From JACOVP01 sp035289145 (GTDB lineage: Archaea > Nanobdellota > Nanobdellia > SCGC-AAA011-G17 > UBA489), in the NCBI GenBank assembly GCA_035289145.1, contig DATDXZ010000078.1, positions 1 through 10,618 on the forward strand: DNA of 10,618 bases. Direction: 5' to 3'. Position 1 is the first letter of the stretch, and every line of letters begins with the position of its first letter. A model generated the notes under the pieces. It ran no database searches and was not told where the DNA came from. It worked only from the letters and a program-made list of their open reading frames with translations. Shown one piece after another: positions 1-5,534 of the stretch. A program made the position numbers and the translations under genes.

Positions 1-207
1 CTTCTTTAGGCTTTGGGGAGGCTGAAAAACAAATATTCTCAACAGGATCTTTGTGCTTTAGCGAGAAACGTCAAACAGTGAAAAGAAAGCTAATCTTCAT
101 TGTTGGGGAAGTCTCTTGCTTCAAGATACTGAATAATTACGACATTTGGCATTGTAACTTTAAAGGGACTTCTTAGGTTATTATCTACTTAAGGAGTTAT
201 TTTTTGT
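1..207. other. Left-edge stretch without a recognised gene
   Basis: No gene is recognised here. On the plus strand one frame is open from the window edge to a TAG at 174-176 (57 codons, cysteine- and lysine-rich, no start codon needed because it enters from outside). It could be the tail of a truncated gene, but it matches no family I know. A TATA-like TTTAAAG lies near 159-166 and a purine-rich AAGGAG at 191-196, 11 bases before the ATG at 208. These could serve the transposase stub that follows. Part of an insertion-sequence end may lie here, but I could not identify a terminal inverted repeat. Confidence 0.3.
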
Positions 208-525
208 ATGGTACAGAAAATAAAATGCCTAAATTGTAATAGTAAAAAAGTAATTAAACGAGGCTTTCTCCTTACAGCAAATAGAGGCAAGATACAGCGT
301 TATCGATGTCTTAACTGCTTTAAGCGTTTTGTTCTTGATGATGGATTCTATCGCATGCGGAACACTCCAGAGAAGATAACGCAATCGCCCCATCTGTATT
401 TCTCAGGCACAAGCTTACGCAAGACGCAAGAGCATTTAGGTGTTTTCCATTCACATAATGCATCTCATATGACTGTGCTAAAAAACCTCTATAACTTTAT
501 GCTTTTAATTTTCTCTAAGTATTAA
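208..525 (+). pseudogene. Truncated IS1-like transposase, N-terminal zinc-ribbon/HTH stub
   Basis: The 105-residue reading frame matches the N-terminal part of IS1/InsA-like transposases, which are common in archaea. It has a zinc ribbon with two CxxC pairs (CLNC near residue 8 and CLNC near 34), the basic RGKIQRYRC stretch, then FVLDDGFYRMR and a helix-turn-helix region with YFSGTSLRKTQEHLG. The family normally continues into a DDE catalytic domain of 150 or more residues. Here homology fades around SHMTVLKN and the frame stops at 525, and no other frame picks it up. It is therefore a non-catalytic remnant, although a free DNA-binding fragment could still be made. Its end overlaps the 3' end of the convergent beta-propeller gene by 21 bases, suggesting that an old insertion was trimmed at this junction. 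AAGGAG at 191-196 is a weakly placed ribosome site. Confidence 0.75.
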
Positions 526-1590
526 TTGTTGTGGGTCTTTACCTACTGAGAATTCTGCTGTTCTAATTTTCTGCCCCAATTCGATAACTGAAATAGTGTT
601 TGAATCTGCATTGCTGACATAAGCAATATTTCCTTCCTGCGTGATCACGACGTCACTAGGAGAAACACCTACATCTATTGTTCCTAGGAGCATTTCCCGA
701 GTCAAACTGGTCAAGGAAATAGTATTTTCATCTGTATTGGTAATGACTGCCAGCACATTATTCGGCGTGAATGCAATCTCTGATGCACCAAGACCGACCT
801 GCATCTCCCGATAGTCTTTATGCTGCTTTACTGGGATGATCGTGACTAATCCATTGAGACTGGTCACATAGATGAATTTTTCATAAGGACTCATAGCAAA
901 ATGCTCAGGATGATCTCCTGCGAACCATGTGTCTATAAATGCATTAATATCTGTATTAATAATAGTAATATCATTAGAGCCTCTATTTAGAACATAAATT
1001 TTTCTCTGATCCTGACTTAAGAACATGCTTCCTGGATTGTCTCCAATAGTGATATCTTTCTCAATGAATCCCAAATTTTTATCTAACACAACAACGGTGT
1101 CTTCTGAGGGATTGGTGACATAAATTTTTTGATCTGTCACTACAATGCCTTCTGGACTGTTGCCTGCCTTGAATGTCTGCAGCACTTCTTCTTTCTTGAG
1201 ATCTATGACTGTGATGGTATTGCTTAGCTGATTTGTGATGTACATTCTGTTTGTTTTTGCATCGAAGAACATTTCCTGAGGACTCTTTCCCAGGACAATT
1301 TCTTTTCTCGTTTCATTTTTATCCAAATCAACAATACTAAACAGACTTTCTGATCTATGCAAGATATACAACAGCTTCTGTTTTTCTTTGATGGTCTCGG
1401 TCGGAAGCACTGACACATTAGTTATATTGCTTTCTTGGATAGTTTCCTTCGCTTCTTCAGATGGAATGATTGTCTGCTGTGCTGCAGGCGACTGTAGTAT
1501 AGACCCTGTAATAAGAATGACTGCGACTATACAAAATACTATTCCCATACTTCCCAAAATTCTTGTTCTTACAATATCTTTTCTAACCAT
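505..1590 (-). CDS. Membrane-anchored seven-bladed YVTN beta-propeller protein
   Basis: The 361-residue protein has a short basic N-terminus and one hydrophobic segment (about residues 13-32), then a Ser/Thr/Glu-rich linker to about residue 70, and a beta-propeller to the end. There is no lipobox cysteine in a convincing place, so it is probably an N-terminally anchored extracytoplasmic protein. About seven blade repeats are visible, each of the form (I/M)Y(V/I)(T/S)N...(N/D)TI(T/S)VID followed by G.(S/D)P: LYILHRSESL, MYITNQLSNTITVIDL, IYVTNPSEDTVVVLD, IYVLNRGSNDITII, IYVTSLNGLVTII, AVITNTDENTISL and AYVSNADSNTISVIEL. YVTN propellers in archaea are typically surface or binding proteins, with no known enzymatic activity to assign. 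The ATG lies 26 bases from a CTTTTAAAC TATA box, so the mRNA is probably leaderless. The final residues abut the transposase remnant and could have been altered by it. Confidence 0.85.
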   Translation of the reverse strand: MVRKDIVRTRILGSMGIVFCIVAVILITGSILQSPAAQQTIIPSEEAKETIQESNITNVSVLPTETIKEKQKLLYILHRSESLFSIVDLDKNETRKEIVLGKSPQEMFFDAKTNRMYITNQLSNTITVIDLKKEEVLQTFKAGNSPEGIVVTDQKIYVTNPSEDTVVVLDKNLGFIEKDITIGDNPGSMFLSQDQRKIYVLNRGSNDITIINTDINAFIDTWFAGDHPEHFAMSPYEKFIYVTSLNGLVTIIPVKQHKDYREMQVGLGASEIAFTPNNVLAVITNTDENTISLTSLTREMLLGTIDVGVSPSDVVITQEGNIAYVSNADSNTISVIELGQKIRTAEFSVGKDPQQLILREN

Positions 1591-1611
1591 TATATTGTAG
1601 TATCTATGTCT

Positions 1612-1621
1612 GTTTAAAAGG
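1612..1621 (-). promoter_or_regulatory. TATA box of the beta-propeller gene
   Basis: On the minus strand the sequence reads CCTTTTAAAC, centred about 26 bases upstream of the ATG at 1590. This is the normal archaeal distance from TATA box to transcription start, so the transcript would begin at or next to the start codon (leaderless). The TTTAAA core is symmetric, so it could also fire on the plus strand, starting near 1641, just ahead of the folded segment at 1666-1761. Confidence 0.6.
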
Positions 1622-1665
1622 GTTTTGGCTTACAATTTCTCGTTTTTTGTGATATGTCAAGGAAG

Positions 1666-1761
1666 GGGTAGATGGGAAAAGAGGTGTTAGGGAAAAGACA
1701 TAGCAGAAACCCACCTACCCGTTCCGATGACTATGAATGGAACAGAGTAATGTCTCTTTTC
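1666..1761 (+). ncRNA. Possible structured RNA with stacked hairpins and a pseudoknot
   Basis: Three pairings are visible by eye. P1 joins GGGTAGATGGG (1666-1676) to CCCACCTACCC (1710-1720), with 10 of 11 positions pairing. P2 joins GTTCC (1721-1725) to GGAAC (1739-1743) and begins on the very next base, so it could stack on P1. P3 joins GAAAAGACAT in the P1 loop (1692-1701) to ATGTCTCTTTTC (1750-1761), with ten pairs and a two-base bulge; this would form a pseudoknot. It matches no RNA family I recognise. It is not in the thymidine kinase leader, because that gene appears leaderless. It could be an independent small RNA started from the TTTAAA near 1616, or a chance fold. Confidence 0.3.
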
Positions 1762-1840
1762 ATTGACAGTTGACTATCTCAACCCCCCCTAATTCCTCTA
1801 AGACTCACTTGTATAAAAACTTATCGATGGTTTCTGAGAA

Positions 1841-1954
1841 ATGACCTTACAAGGCTTCTTTTTGCATTTGCAAGCCATATTTTCCATTTTTTATGTTCGA
1901 GTTATTACTGTCTTTATAAATTTCTTATTATCCTCTCGTTTATGGGTTCCTTAG
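1841..1954 (+). CDS. Possible leaderless 37-residue hydrophobic micro-ORF
   Basis: An ATG at 1841 opens a 37-codon frame ending at TAG 1952-1954, overlapping the first 13 bases of the thymidine kinase gene in another frame. The peptide is hydrophobic in its C-terminal two thirds (IFSIFYVRVITVFINFLL). The reason to list it is the promoter geometry: GTATAAAA at 1811-1818 is centred 26 bases before the ATG, exactly as for the confirmed-looking leaderless genes in this window. Against it, the stretch is T-rich, and T-rich DNA encodes hydrophobic residues by chance. The region also contains the kinase promoter. Confidence 0.2.
   Translation: MTLQGFFLHLQAIFSIFYVRVITVFINFLLSSRLWVP
1913..1921 (+). 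promoter_or_regulatory. TATA box of thymidine kinase gene
   Basis: TTTATAAAT is centred 25 bases before the ATG at 1942, and there is no Shine-Dalgarno sequence between them (TTCTTATTATCCTCTCGTTT is pyrimidine-rich). The transcript is therefore predicted to start at or beside the ATG. Confidence 0.7.
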
Positions 1955-2571
1955 AGCTAATTACCGGTTGCATGTTTTCAGGTAAAACGACTGATTTGTT
2001 CAGACGCCTTAGACTAGCACAACTTTCACGACCACATGAACCTATTATTGTCTATAGACCTTCCTTGGACACTCGTTCATCAGCAGCACAAACACATGAC
2101 GGCGTGACTTATACTTCCGTAACCTGCCCCGACTCACAGACCTTGCTCGACCATGTTACAGAACATCATTCCATGCGCGTGCTTGGCATTGATGAACTCC
2201 AGTTTTTTGATGACGGTCTTATCTCAGCATGCAAACTTCTTCGCGCTAAAGGATTGCGCGTTCTTGCTACAGGACTCAACCAAGATTTTCGTGGCGAACC
2301 TTTTCGCTTTCGCGACTCTGCATTGGACATAGGACATCTCATTGCCCTTGCTAATATCCACCACCCCATGCAAGATGCCGTGTGCATGTTTCCTCTTAAT
2401 GATCATATTTGCGGCAGCACTGCATATTGCACACAACGATTGTATCTTGATGGAACGCCCGTCCCTTATACGGATCCTTTAGTTCATCCAGGCGGAAAAG
2501 ACCCTTCTAACAATCGCAGATATGAAGCACGATGCTTCCAACATCACATTGTGCCTGGACGACCTTGGTAA
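1942..2571 (+). CDS. tdk: Thymidine kinase, type II (TK1-like)
   Basis: This enzyme phosphorylates thymidine to dTMP using ATP, in nucleoside salvage in the cytoplasm. The 209 residues show the TK1 layout: P-loop GCMFSGKT (9-16), a Walker B/catalytic segment IDELQFF (83-89, with E85 as the likely general base; the family usually has DEAQFF), GLNQDFRGEPF (111-121), and the C-terminal zinc-binding lasso with C148, C157, C198 and H201/H202 and the C-G-x-x-A-x-x-T-Q-R signature (157-166). Oddly, the first two zinc cysteines are separated by eight residues instead of the usual two, a six-residue insertion (AVC then MFPLNDHI then CG). The gene is leaderless by promoter spacing. Its stop is followed after two bases by the TATA region of the next gene. 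Salvage fits an organism with reduced de novo nucleotide synthesis. Confidence 0.95.
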   Translation: MGSLELITGCMFSGKTTDLFRRLRLAQLSRPHEPIIVYRPSLDTRSSAAQTHDGVTYTSVTCPDSQTLLDHVTEHHSMRVLGIDELQFFDDGLISACKLLRAKGLRVLATGLNQDFRGEPFRFRDSALDIGHLIALANIHHPMQDAVCMFPLNDHICGSTAYCTQRLYLDGTPVPYTDPLVHPGGKDPSNNRRYEARCFQHHIVPGRPW

Positions 2572-2573
2572 TT

Positions 2574-2581
2574 CTTATATA
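2574..2581 (+). promoter_or_regulatory. TATA box of the HExxH protein gene
   Basis: CTTATATA begins three bases after the thymidine kinase stop codon and is centred 25 bases before an ATG at 2603. This supports a leaderless start at 2603 and argues against the longer frame that opens at 2522 inside the kinase gene. Confidence 0.6.
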
Positions 2582-2602
2582 CTCCTTACTCTTTTCTTTT
2601 GT

Positions 2603-3475
2603 ATGCATCTCACACTGCTGGGGAATTTTGATCAGCTGTATTTCTTACGCGTGCTCAAACAGATTCAACGTCATATTGCTGTTCCACGAGATATCCACCT
2701 CTACATCTTAAATGACAAATCAGGTTACAAAACTATTGTTCAACATCTTCCTCCTTCTGAAAAATCTTCTTTCAAGCGCGTCTGCACCACAGAACGCGTT
2801 TCTTTTTCCTATCATCGCAACAAACAACGACTGATTGTTATTACTATCAATACATCCAATGCCTATCTCCTTCGAGACCGACAAGCTTTGACTGGCCTCT
2901 TGATTCATGAGCTTATTCATTTAGAACATATGCGCGTCGGCTTGTACACTCTTCTCCAGCAATCTTACAAAAAAGTCTTTTCCCTCTATGTGCAACTTCT
3001 CACGAATCTCAGACAAAAACATCTTCTCCCTATACTTGATCACATCGGACAAAATGCGTTATTGTTGTTAAAGGATCTATATACAAATGGTGCAGTTATC
3101 AAGAGAGGATTCAGCCATGAACTGTTGCGCTATTATGATCATACTTTTTCCCTGAAAAAAACCTGCCCACGTCCTGTGTTCTATGAACAATTACGCAGAG
3201 AAGTGCAAAAAGACCCTAAAGTTTTACAGATTGTCTTTGCTTTTGAGTTCGCGCTTCTCTCTGTGATTTTACCTTTTAAAAAATACAAAGAGCGACATGC
3301 CAAAGAATTATTGAAACATATCAGTCGCTGCTACAACTTGAACATGCGAGAAACTTTGCGCAAATGCGGTCCATTTATTGATTATTATTTAGACCACTAT
3401 ACCAAGCCCAGCAGAGATTTTCAGGAGAAATATTTTCACTTGATTTTTACGAAAATTATTGAGCTGCTAACGTAA
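2603..3475 (+). CDS. Predicted HExxH metallopeptidase-like protein of unknown function
   Basis: The 290-residue protein carries LLIHELIHLEH (99-109), an HExxH zinc motif with E103 as the potential catalytic base, in a predicted helix as in gluzincin-type peptidases. A third ligand is not obvious; H109 and the later SHELLRYYDH segment are candidates. The remainder is mostly helical, and a hydrophobic helix in the last third (FAFEFALLSVILPF) may be buried or membrane-associated. I recognise it only as an uncharacterised archaeal type, so peptidase activity is inference. The start at 2603 is chosen from TATA spacing. An upstream ATG at 2522 would add 27 residues overlapping thymidine kinase, and these look unlike a protein N-terminus. 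A degenerate copy of its last 17 codons lies at 3840-3893, so a paralogue once stood nearby. Confidence 0.75.
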   Translation: MHLTLLGNFDQLYFLRVLKQIQRHIAVPRDIHLYILNDKSGYKTIVQHLPPSEKSSFKRVCTTERVSFSYHRNKQRLIVITINTSNAYLLRDRQALTGLLIHELIHLEHMRVGLYTLLQQSYKKVFSLYVQLLTNLRQKHLLPILDHIGQNALLLLKDLYTNGAVIKRGFSHELLRYYDHTFSLKKTCPRPVFYEQLRREVQKDPKVLQIVFAFEFALLSVILPFKKYKERHAKELLKHISRCYNLNMRETLRKCGPFIDYYLDHYTKPSRDFQEKYFHLIFTKIIELLT

Positions 3476-3477
3476 AC

Positions 3478-3493
3478 TTTTCGGTTTTTTCTT
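3478..3493 (+). terminator. T-tract terminator after the HExxH gene
   Basis: TTTTCGGTTTTTTCTT directly follows the stop codon. Two T runs (four and six) without a stem are typical of archaeal intrinsic termination. The next TATA box follows within ten bases. Confidence 0.45.
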
Positions 3494-3498
3494 AGAAA

Positions 3499-3508
3499 AT
3501 TATATAAA
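3499..3508 (+). promoter_or_regulatory. TATA box of the small membrane protein pair
   Basis: ATTATATAAA is centred about 25 bases before the ATG at 3530. The stretch between is pyrimidine-rich without a Shine-Dalgarno sequence, so the bicistronic message is predicted to be leaderless for its first cistron. Confidence 0.65.
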
Positions 3509-3529
3509 CCAGCTTCTCCTCTTTGTCCT

Positions 3530-3619
3530 ATGAAAAGAAAACTAGAAACTGTTGATGTGATTATTCTTCTCTTAATTGTACTCCTCCTCATCTGGTTTTT
3601 TATGAGGGTTTTTTTATGA
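3530..3619 (+). CDS. 29-residue single-pass membrane peptide
   Basis: This short gene is supported by context rather than length. Its ATG lies 25-26 bases after the centre of a good TATA box, and its TGA stop overlaps the ATG of the next gene (ATGA at 3616-3619), a classic translational-coupling junction. The peptide starts with the basic MKRKLETVD and continues as one membrane helix (VIILLLIVLLLIWFF), ending in MRVFL. By the positive-inside rule, the N-terminus should face the cytoplasm. No function is known. It probably acts with, or regulates synthesis of, the 70-residue membrane protein that follows. No second promoter or ribosome site is seen before that gene, so its translation is likely to depend on this cistron. 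Confidence 0.6.
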   Translation: MKRKLETVDVIILLLIVLLLIWFFMRVFL

Positions 3620-3828
3620 TCTCTTTACAAAGATTATTGTATTGGGCATTTCTTTTATTTCTTATCTATTTAGCCTTTGAATTAGCGAGAAAACTTCTGG
3701 GAGGAAGTCTTGGTTTTGAAGAACTAGTCATAGGACTATTAGTCGCAAATTTAGGCTACTCTTATCACATTAACACTAAACTTTCAGAACATATTGGATG
3801 GCATCGAGGAAAGGAAACTTCTTCTTGA
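3616..3828 (+). CDS. 70-residue two-helix membrane protein, uncharacterised
   Basis: The protein has a first hydrophobic helix (about residues 5-24, LLYWAFLLFLIYLAFEL), a short basic/glycine linker, a second helix (about 34-52, FEELVIGLLVANLGYSYHI), and a polar tail containing NTKLSEHIGWHRGKE. I recall similar small proteins with an S-E-H-x-G-W-H tail from DPANN archaea, but no function is established. The two histidines and glutamate of the tail could bind metal, which is inference. Its ATG overlaps the stop of the 29-residue peptide gene, so the two are read from one message. The stop is followed within ten bases by the remnant of a second HExxH gene. Confidence 0.7.
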   Translation: MISLQRLLYWAFLLFLIYLAFELARKLLGGSLGFEELVIGLLVANLGYSYHINTKLSEHIGWHRGKETSS

Positions 3829-3831
3829 TTT

Positions 3832-3893
3832 GAAATTTTCAAGAGAAATATTTTCACTTGATCTTCACAAAAGTTATTGAAATACTGACTTAG
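3832..3893 (+). pseudogene. 3'-terminal remnant of a paralogue of the HExxH gene
   Basis: Bases 3840-3893 translate as QEKYFHLIFTKVIEILT and a stop, against QEKYFHLIFTKIIELLT at the end of the 2603-3475 gene. Over these 17 codons 41 of 51 bases match, and eight of the ten differences are at third codon positions, with only two conservative replacements. Matching can be followed a few bases upstream (NF against DF), where the remnant frame meets a TGA. The pattern shows that a second full gene evolved under protein-level selection and then lost everything but its tail. The small membrane gene pair now lies between the intact copy and the remnant. Confidence 0.75.
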
Positions 3894-3898
3894 AAGCG

Positions 3899-3908
3899 TT
3901 TATATATA
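3899..3908 (+). promoter_or_regulatory. TATA box of the 3951 gene
   Basis: TTTATATATA predicts a transcription start near 3930, about 20 bases upstream of the chosen start codon, leaving room for the Shine-Dalgarno-like GGGGGTG at 3938-3944. Confidence 0.6.
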
Positions 3909-3950
3909 AGAACTCTTATTCTTTTTCTAAGAACTTTGGGGGTGTTTACA

Positions 3951-4307
3951 TTGGGAAAGACTACGACGAAACCATTATTCTATCAAGGAAAACTTATAGG
4001 GAATACTGATGGGAGAGGTCATTTTACTCCAGCATTAGATGCTTTAGAAACTCTCGACCTCTTAATTGAAGAGGTTCCTATTGGTGTTCGAGTTCATCTT
4101 CGTGCGCAAGCTCCAGTGCTTCAGAGATTGGCAAATTTTCATGGCTTAAAACCTGGTGATTATATTAACCCTTACGAAGCAGGTATTTTTGCATCTACAT
4201 CTTCCCGAGGAAAAGATGACCTCCATAGACATGCACCTGTTGCCTGGCGTATTTTACATAATAATGGTCTTGAGCTGAAGGTTTATAGTCAATTGCAACC
4301 CTCTTAA
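3951..4307 (+). CDS. Small soluble protein of unknown function
   Basis: I do not recognise this 118-residue protein. It starts basic (MGKTTTKPLFYQGKLIGNTDG), has no membrane segment, and contains conserved-looking motifs: GRGHFTPALDALE, RVHLRAQAPVLQRLANFHGL, GDYINPYEAGIF and RGKDDLHRHAPVAWRILH. The paired His residues near GKDDLHRH might bind metal or nucleic acid, but that is a guess. The start is the main uncertainty. TTG at 3936, GTG at 3942 and TTG at 3951 are in frame. I chose TTG 3951 because GGGGGTG (3938-3944) lies six bases before it, the same spacing seen at 6360 and 9904. A T7 tract follows the stop, so it is probably monocistronic. Confidence 0.65.
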   Translation: MGKTTTKPLFYQGKLIGNTDGRGHFTPALDALETLDLLIEEVPIGVRVHLRAQAPVLQRLANFHGLKPGDYINPYEAGIFASTSSRGKDDLHRHAPVAWRILHNNGLELKVYSQLQPS

Positions 4308-4314
4308 TTTTTTT
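4308..4314 (+). terminator. T7 terminator after the 3951 gene
   Basis: Seven consecutive T residues begin immediately after the TAA stop, with no stem. This is consistent with T-tract termination in archaea. Confidence 0.4.
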
Positions 4315-4336
4315 CACTCCCGCATTACAGCAGAGT

Positions 4337-4345
4337 TATTATAAA
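4337..4345 (+). promoter_or_regulatory. TATA box of the aminotransferase gene
   Basis: TATTATAAA is centred 26-27 bases before the ATG at 4368. The intervening 20 bases are nearly all pyrimidine, so a leaderless transcript is predicted. Confidence 0.65.
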
Positions 4346-4367
4346 CTCTTTTTCTTCTTTTTTTCCT

Positions 4368-5525
4368 ATGATGCATATAGCAGAACGAGAGATTCAATTG
4401 CCTGAGGCAGTAATTTCTAAACTCATCAAAGTAGCATCTGAAGACAAGTCAGTTATCTCTTTAGGTCCTGGGGAACCTGATTTTCCTGCTCCGCAACCTA
4501 TTGTTGATTTTACCAAACAATTCGCTGACAAATGCAATCATTACAGCGCTCCTGGCGGCAGAAAAGAATTGAAGGAAGCCATCGTCAAAAAATTAAAGAA
4601 AGAAAATGGCATTACTGCGCATCCTGACAACGTTGTTGTTACCTGTGGCAGCCAAGAAGCATTGTTACTTGCAACTGCTTGCACCTGCGACGTCTCTGAA
4701 CAAGTGATTATTCCCAATCCAAGTTTCTTAGGTTATTTACCTTTGTTTGAATTGTTCAATGCTTTTCCCGTACCTCTGCAACTCCATGAGAAAGACGACT
4801 GGAATATCAATCCTGATGACTTGAAACAACTGATTGATCCTAAAAAAACCAAAGTGATCATGCTAAATACACCTGCAAATCCGACAGGCAATGTGCTGAG
4901 CAGAAAATTACTGGAAGAAGTTGCGGATATTGCAATCGAACATAACCTCTATATTTTTGCCGATGAGGCGTATGAAAAATTAATCTACAATAAACCTCAT
5001 GTGAGTATGGCAAGTCTTAATGGCATGGACAAATATACTGTTACCTTTCAAACCTTCAGCAAGAGTTACGCTATGTGCGGTTATAGACTAGGATATGCAG
5101 TTGGACCAAAATTGTTAATTGAAGCCATGACCAAGACTCATATTTACACGACTTTGGCAGCGCCTACGATCAGCCAGATGGTTGGAACAAAAGTACTGGG
5201 CATGGATCAAAAATATGTAGAAGCCATGAGGAAAGAATATGACAAGCGAAGAAAAGTCATTGTGAAACGCTTGAATCAGATGGGACTACCGACTGCAACT
5301 CCTAATGGTGCATTTTACACTTTCTCTAATATCCAGGACGTTATGGACGACAGCTTCAAGTTTGCCTTCCAACTGTTGAAAGAAGCGAAAGTTGCTGTTG
5401 TGCCCGGCAAGGAATTTGGCACATATGGAGAAGGCTATATTCGCTGCAGTTATGCCACTGCTCTACCAAGAATTGAGACTGCTCTGGACAGAATGGAAAA
5501 GTTTGTGAAGAAATATAAAAAATAA
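4368..5525 (+). CDS. PLP-dependent aminotransferase, class I/II (fold type I)
   Basis: The 385-residue enzyme belongs to the aspartate aminotransferase superfamily, subgroup I-like, and transfers amino groups between an amino acid and a 2-oxo acid in the cytoplasm. Visible landmarks are the substrate loop SLGPGEPDFP (31-40), Y59 in HYSAPGG, the GSQEAL cofactor loop (94-99), N171 in NPANPTG-type context (ANPTG, 170-174), D199 and Y202 in FADEAYE, the Schiff-base K232 in SKSYAMCGYRLGY with R240 contacting the PLP phosphate, and R359 in GYIRCSY for the substrate carboxylate. Length is normal and all key residues are present. The exact substrate (aspartate, aromatic amino acids, alanine or others) cannot be told from sequence. 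There are two adjacent ATG codons; the first fits the leaderless spacing. Its stop abuts the convergent regulator stop. Confidence 0.93.
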   Translation: MMHIAEREIQLPEAVISKLIKVASEDKSVISLGPGEPDFPAPQPIVDFTKQFADKCNHYSAPGGRKELKEAIVKKLKKENGITAHPDNVVVTCGSQEALLLATACTCDVSEQVIIPNPSFLGYLPLFELFNAFPVPLQLHEKDDWNINPDDLKQLIDPKKTKVIMLNTPANPTGNVLSRKLLEEVADIAIEHNLYIFADEAYEKLIYNKPHVSMASLNGMDKYTVTFQTFSKSYAMCGYRLGYAVGPKLLIEAMTKTHIYTTLAAPTISQMVGTKVLGMDQKYVEAMRKEYDKRRKVIVKRLNQMGLPTATPNGAFYTFSNIQDVMDDSFKFAFQLLKEAKVAVVPGKEFGTYGEGYIRCSYATALPRIETALDRMEKFVKKYKK

Positions 5526-5534
5526 TTATTTTTT
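5517..5534. terminator. Perfect 18-bp palindrome as shared bidirectional terminator
   Basis: AAAAAATAATTATTTTTT is a perfect palindrome centred exactly on the boundary between the two convergent stop codons (5525/5526). Each strand receives a T6 run just past its own stop, so one element can terminate both transcripts while encoding the last codons of each gene. Confidence 0.55.

Larger units (their letters stand above)
1591..1941. other. 351-base intergenic region between propeller and thymidine kinase genes
   Basis: No protein gene of normal size is visible. The region holds the propeller promoter at its left end, a segment that can fold into a stem plus a possible pseudoknot (1666-1761), a C7 tract near 1783-1790, a TATA-like GTATAAAA at 1811-1818 placed 26 bases before an ATG at 1841, a short palindrome TTGCA-TT-TGCAA at 1862-1873, and the thymidine kinase TATA box at 1913-1921. 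No tRNA or box C/D sRNA pattern was found. A single GATGA near 1726 and a CTGA near 1833 are not arranged as paired C/D and C'/D' boxes. Confidence 0.5.

Noticed and set aside
1662..1700. G-quadruplex in the purine-rich stretch
   Set aside because: Only three runs of three or more G are present, and the same bases pair better in the P1 stem.
1700..1850. tRNA or box C/D sRNA in the intergenic gap
   Set aside because: There is no T-loop consensus with acceptor pairing, and GATGA and CTGA do not occur in the paired C/D arrangement.
2166..2436. Two open frames on the minus strand inside thymidine kinase
   Set aside because: They are antisense to a clearly conserved enzyme, resemble no family and have no promoter.
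2522..2602. Longer N-terminus for the HExxH protein, starting inside the thymidine kinase gene
   Set aside because: The extra 27 residues come from the overlapping kinase frame and read poorly, while a TATA box at 2574-2581 places transcription at the ATG 2603.
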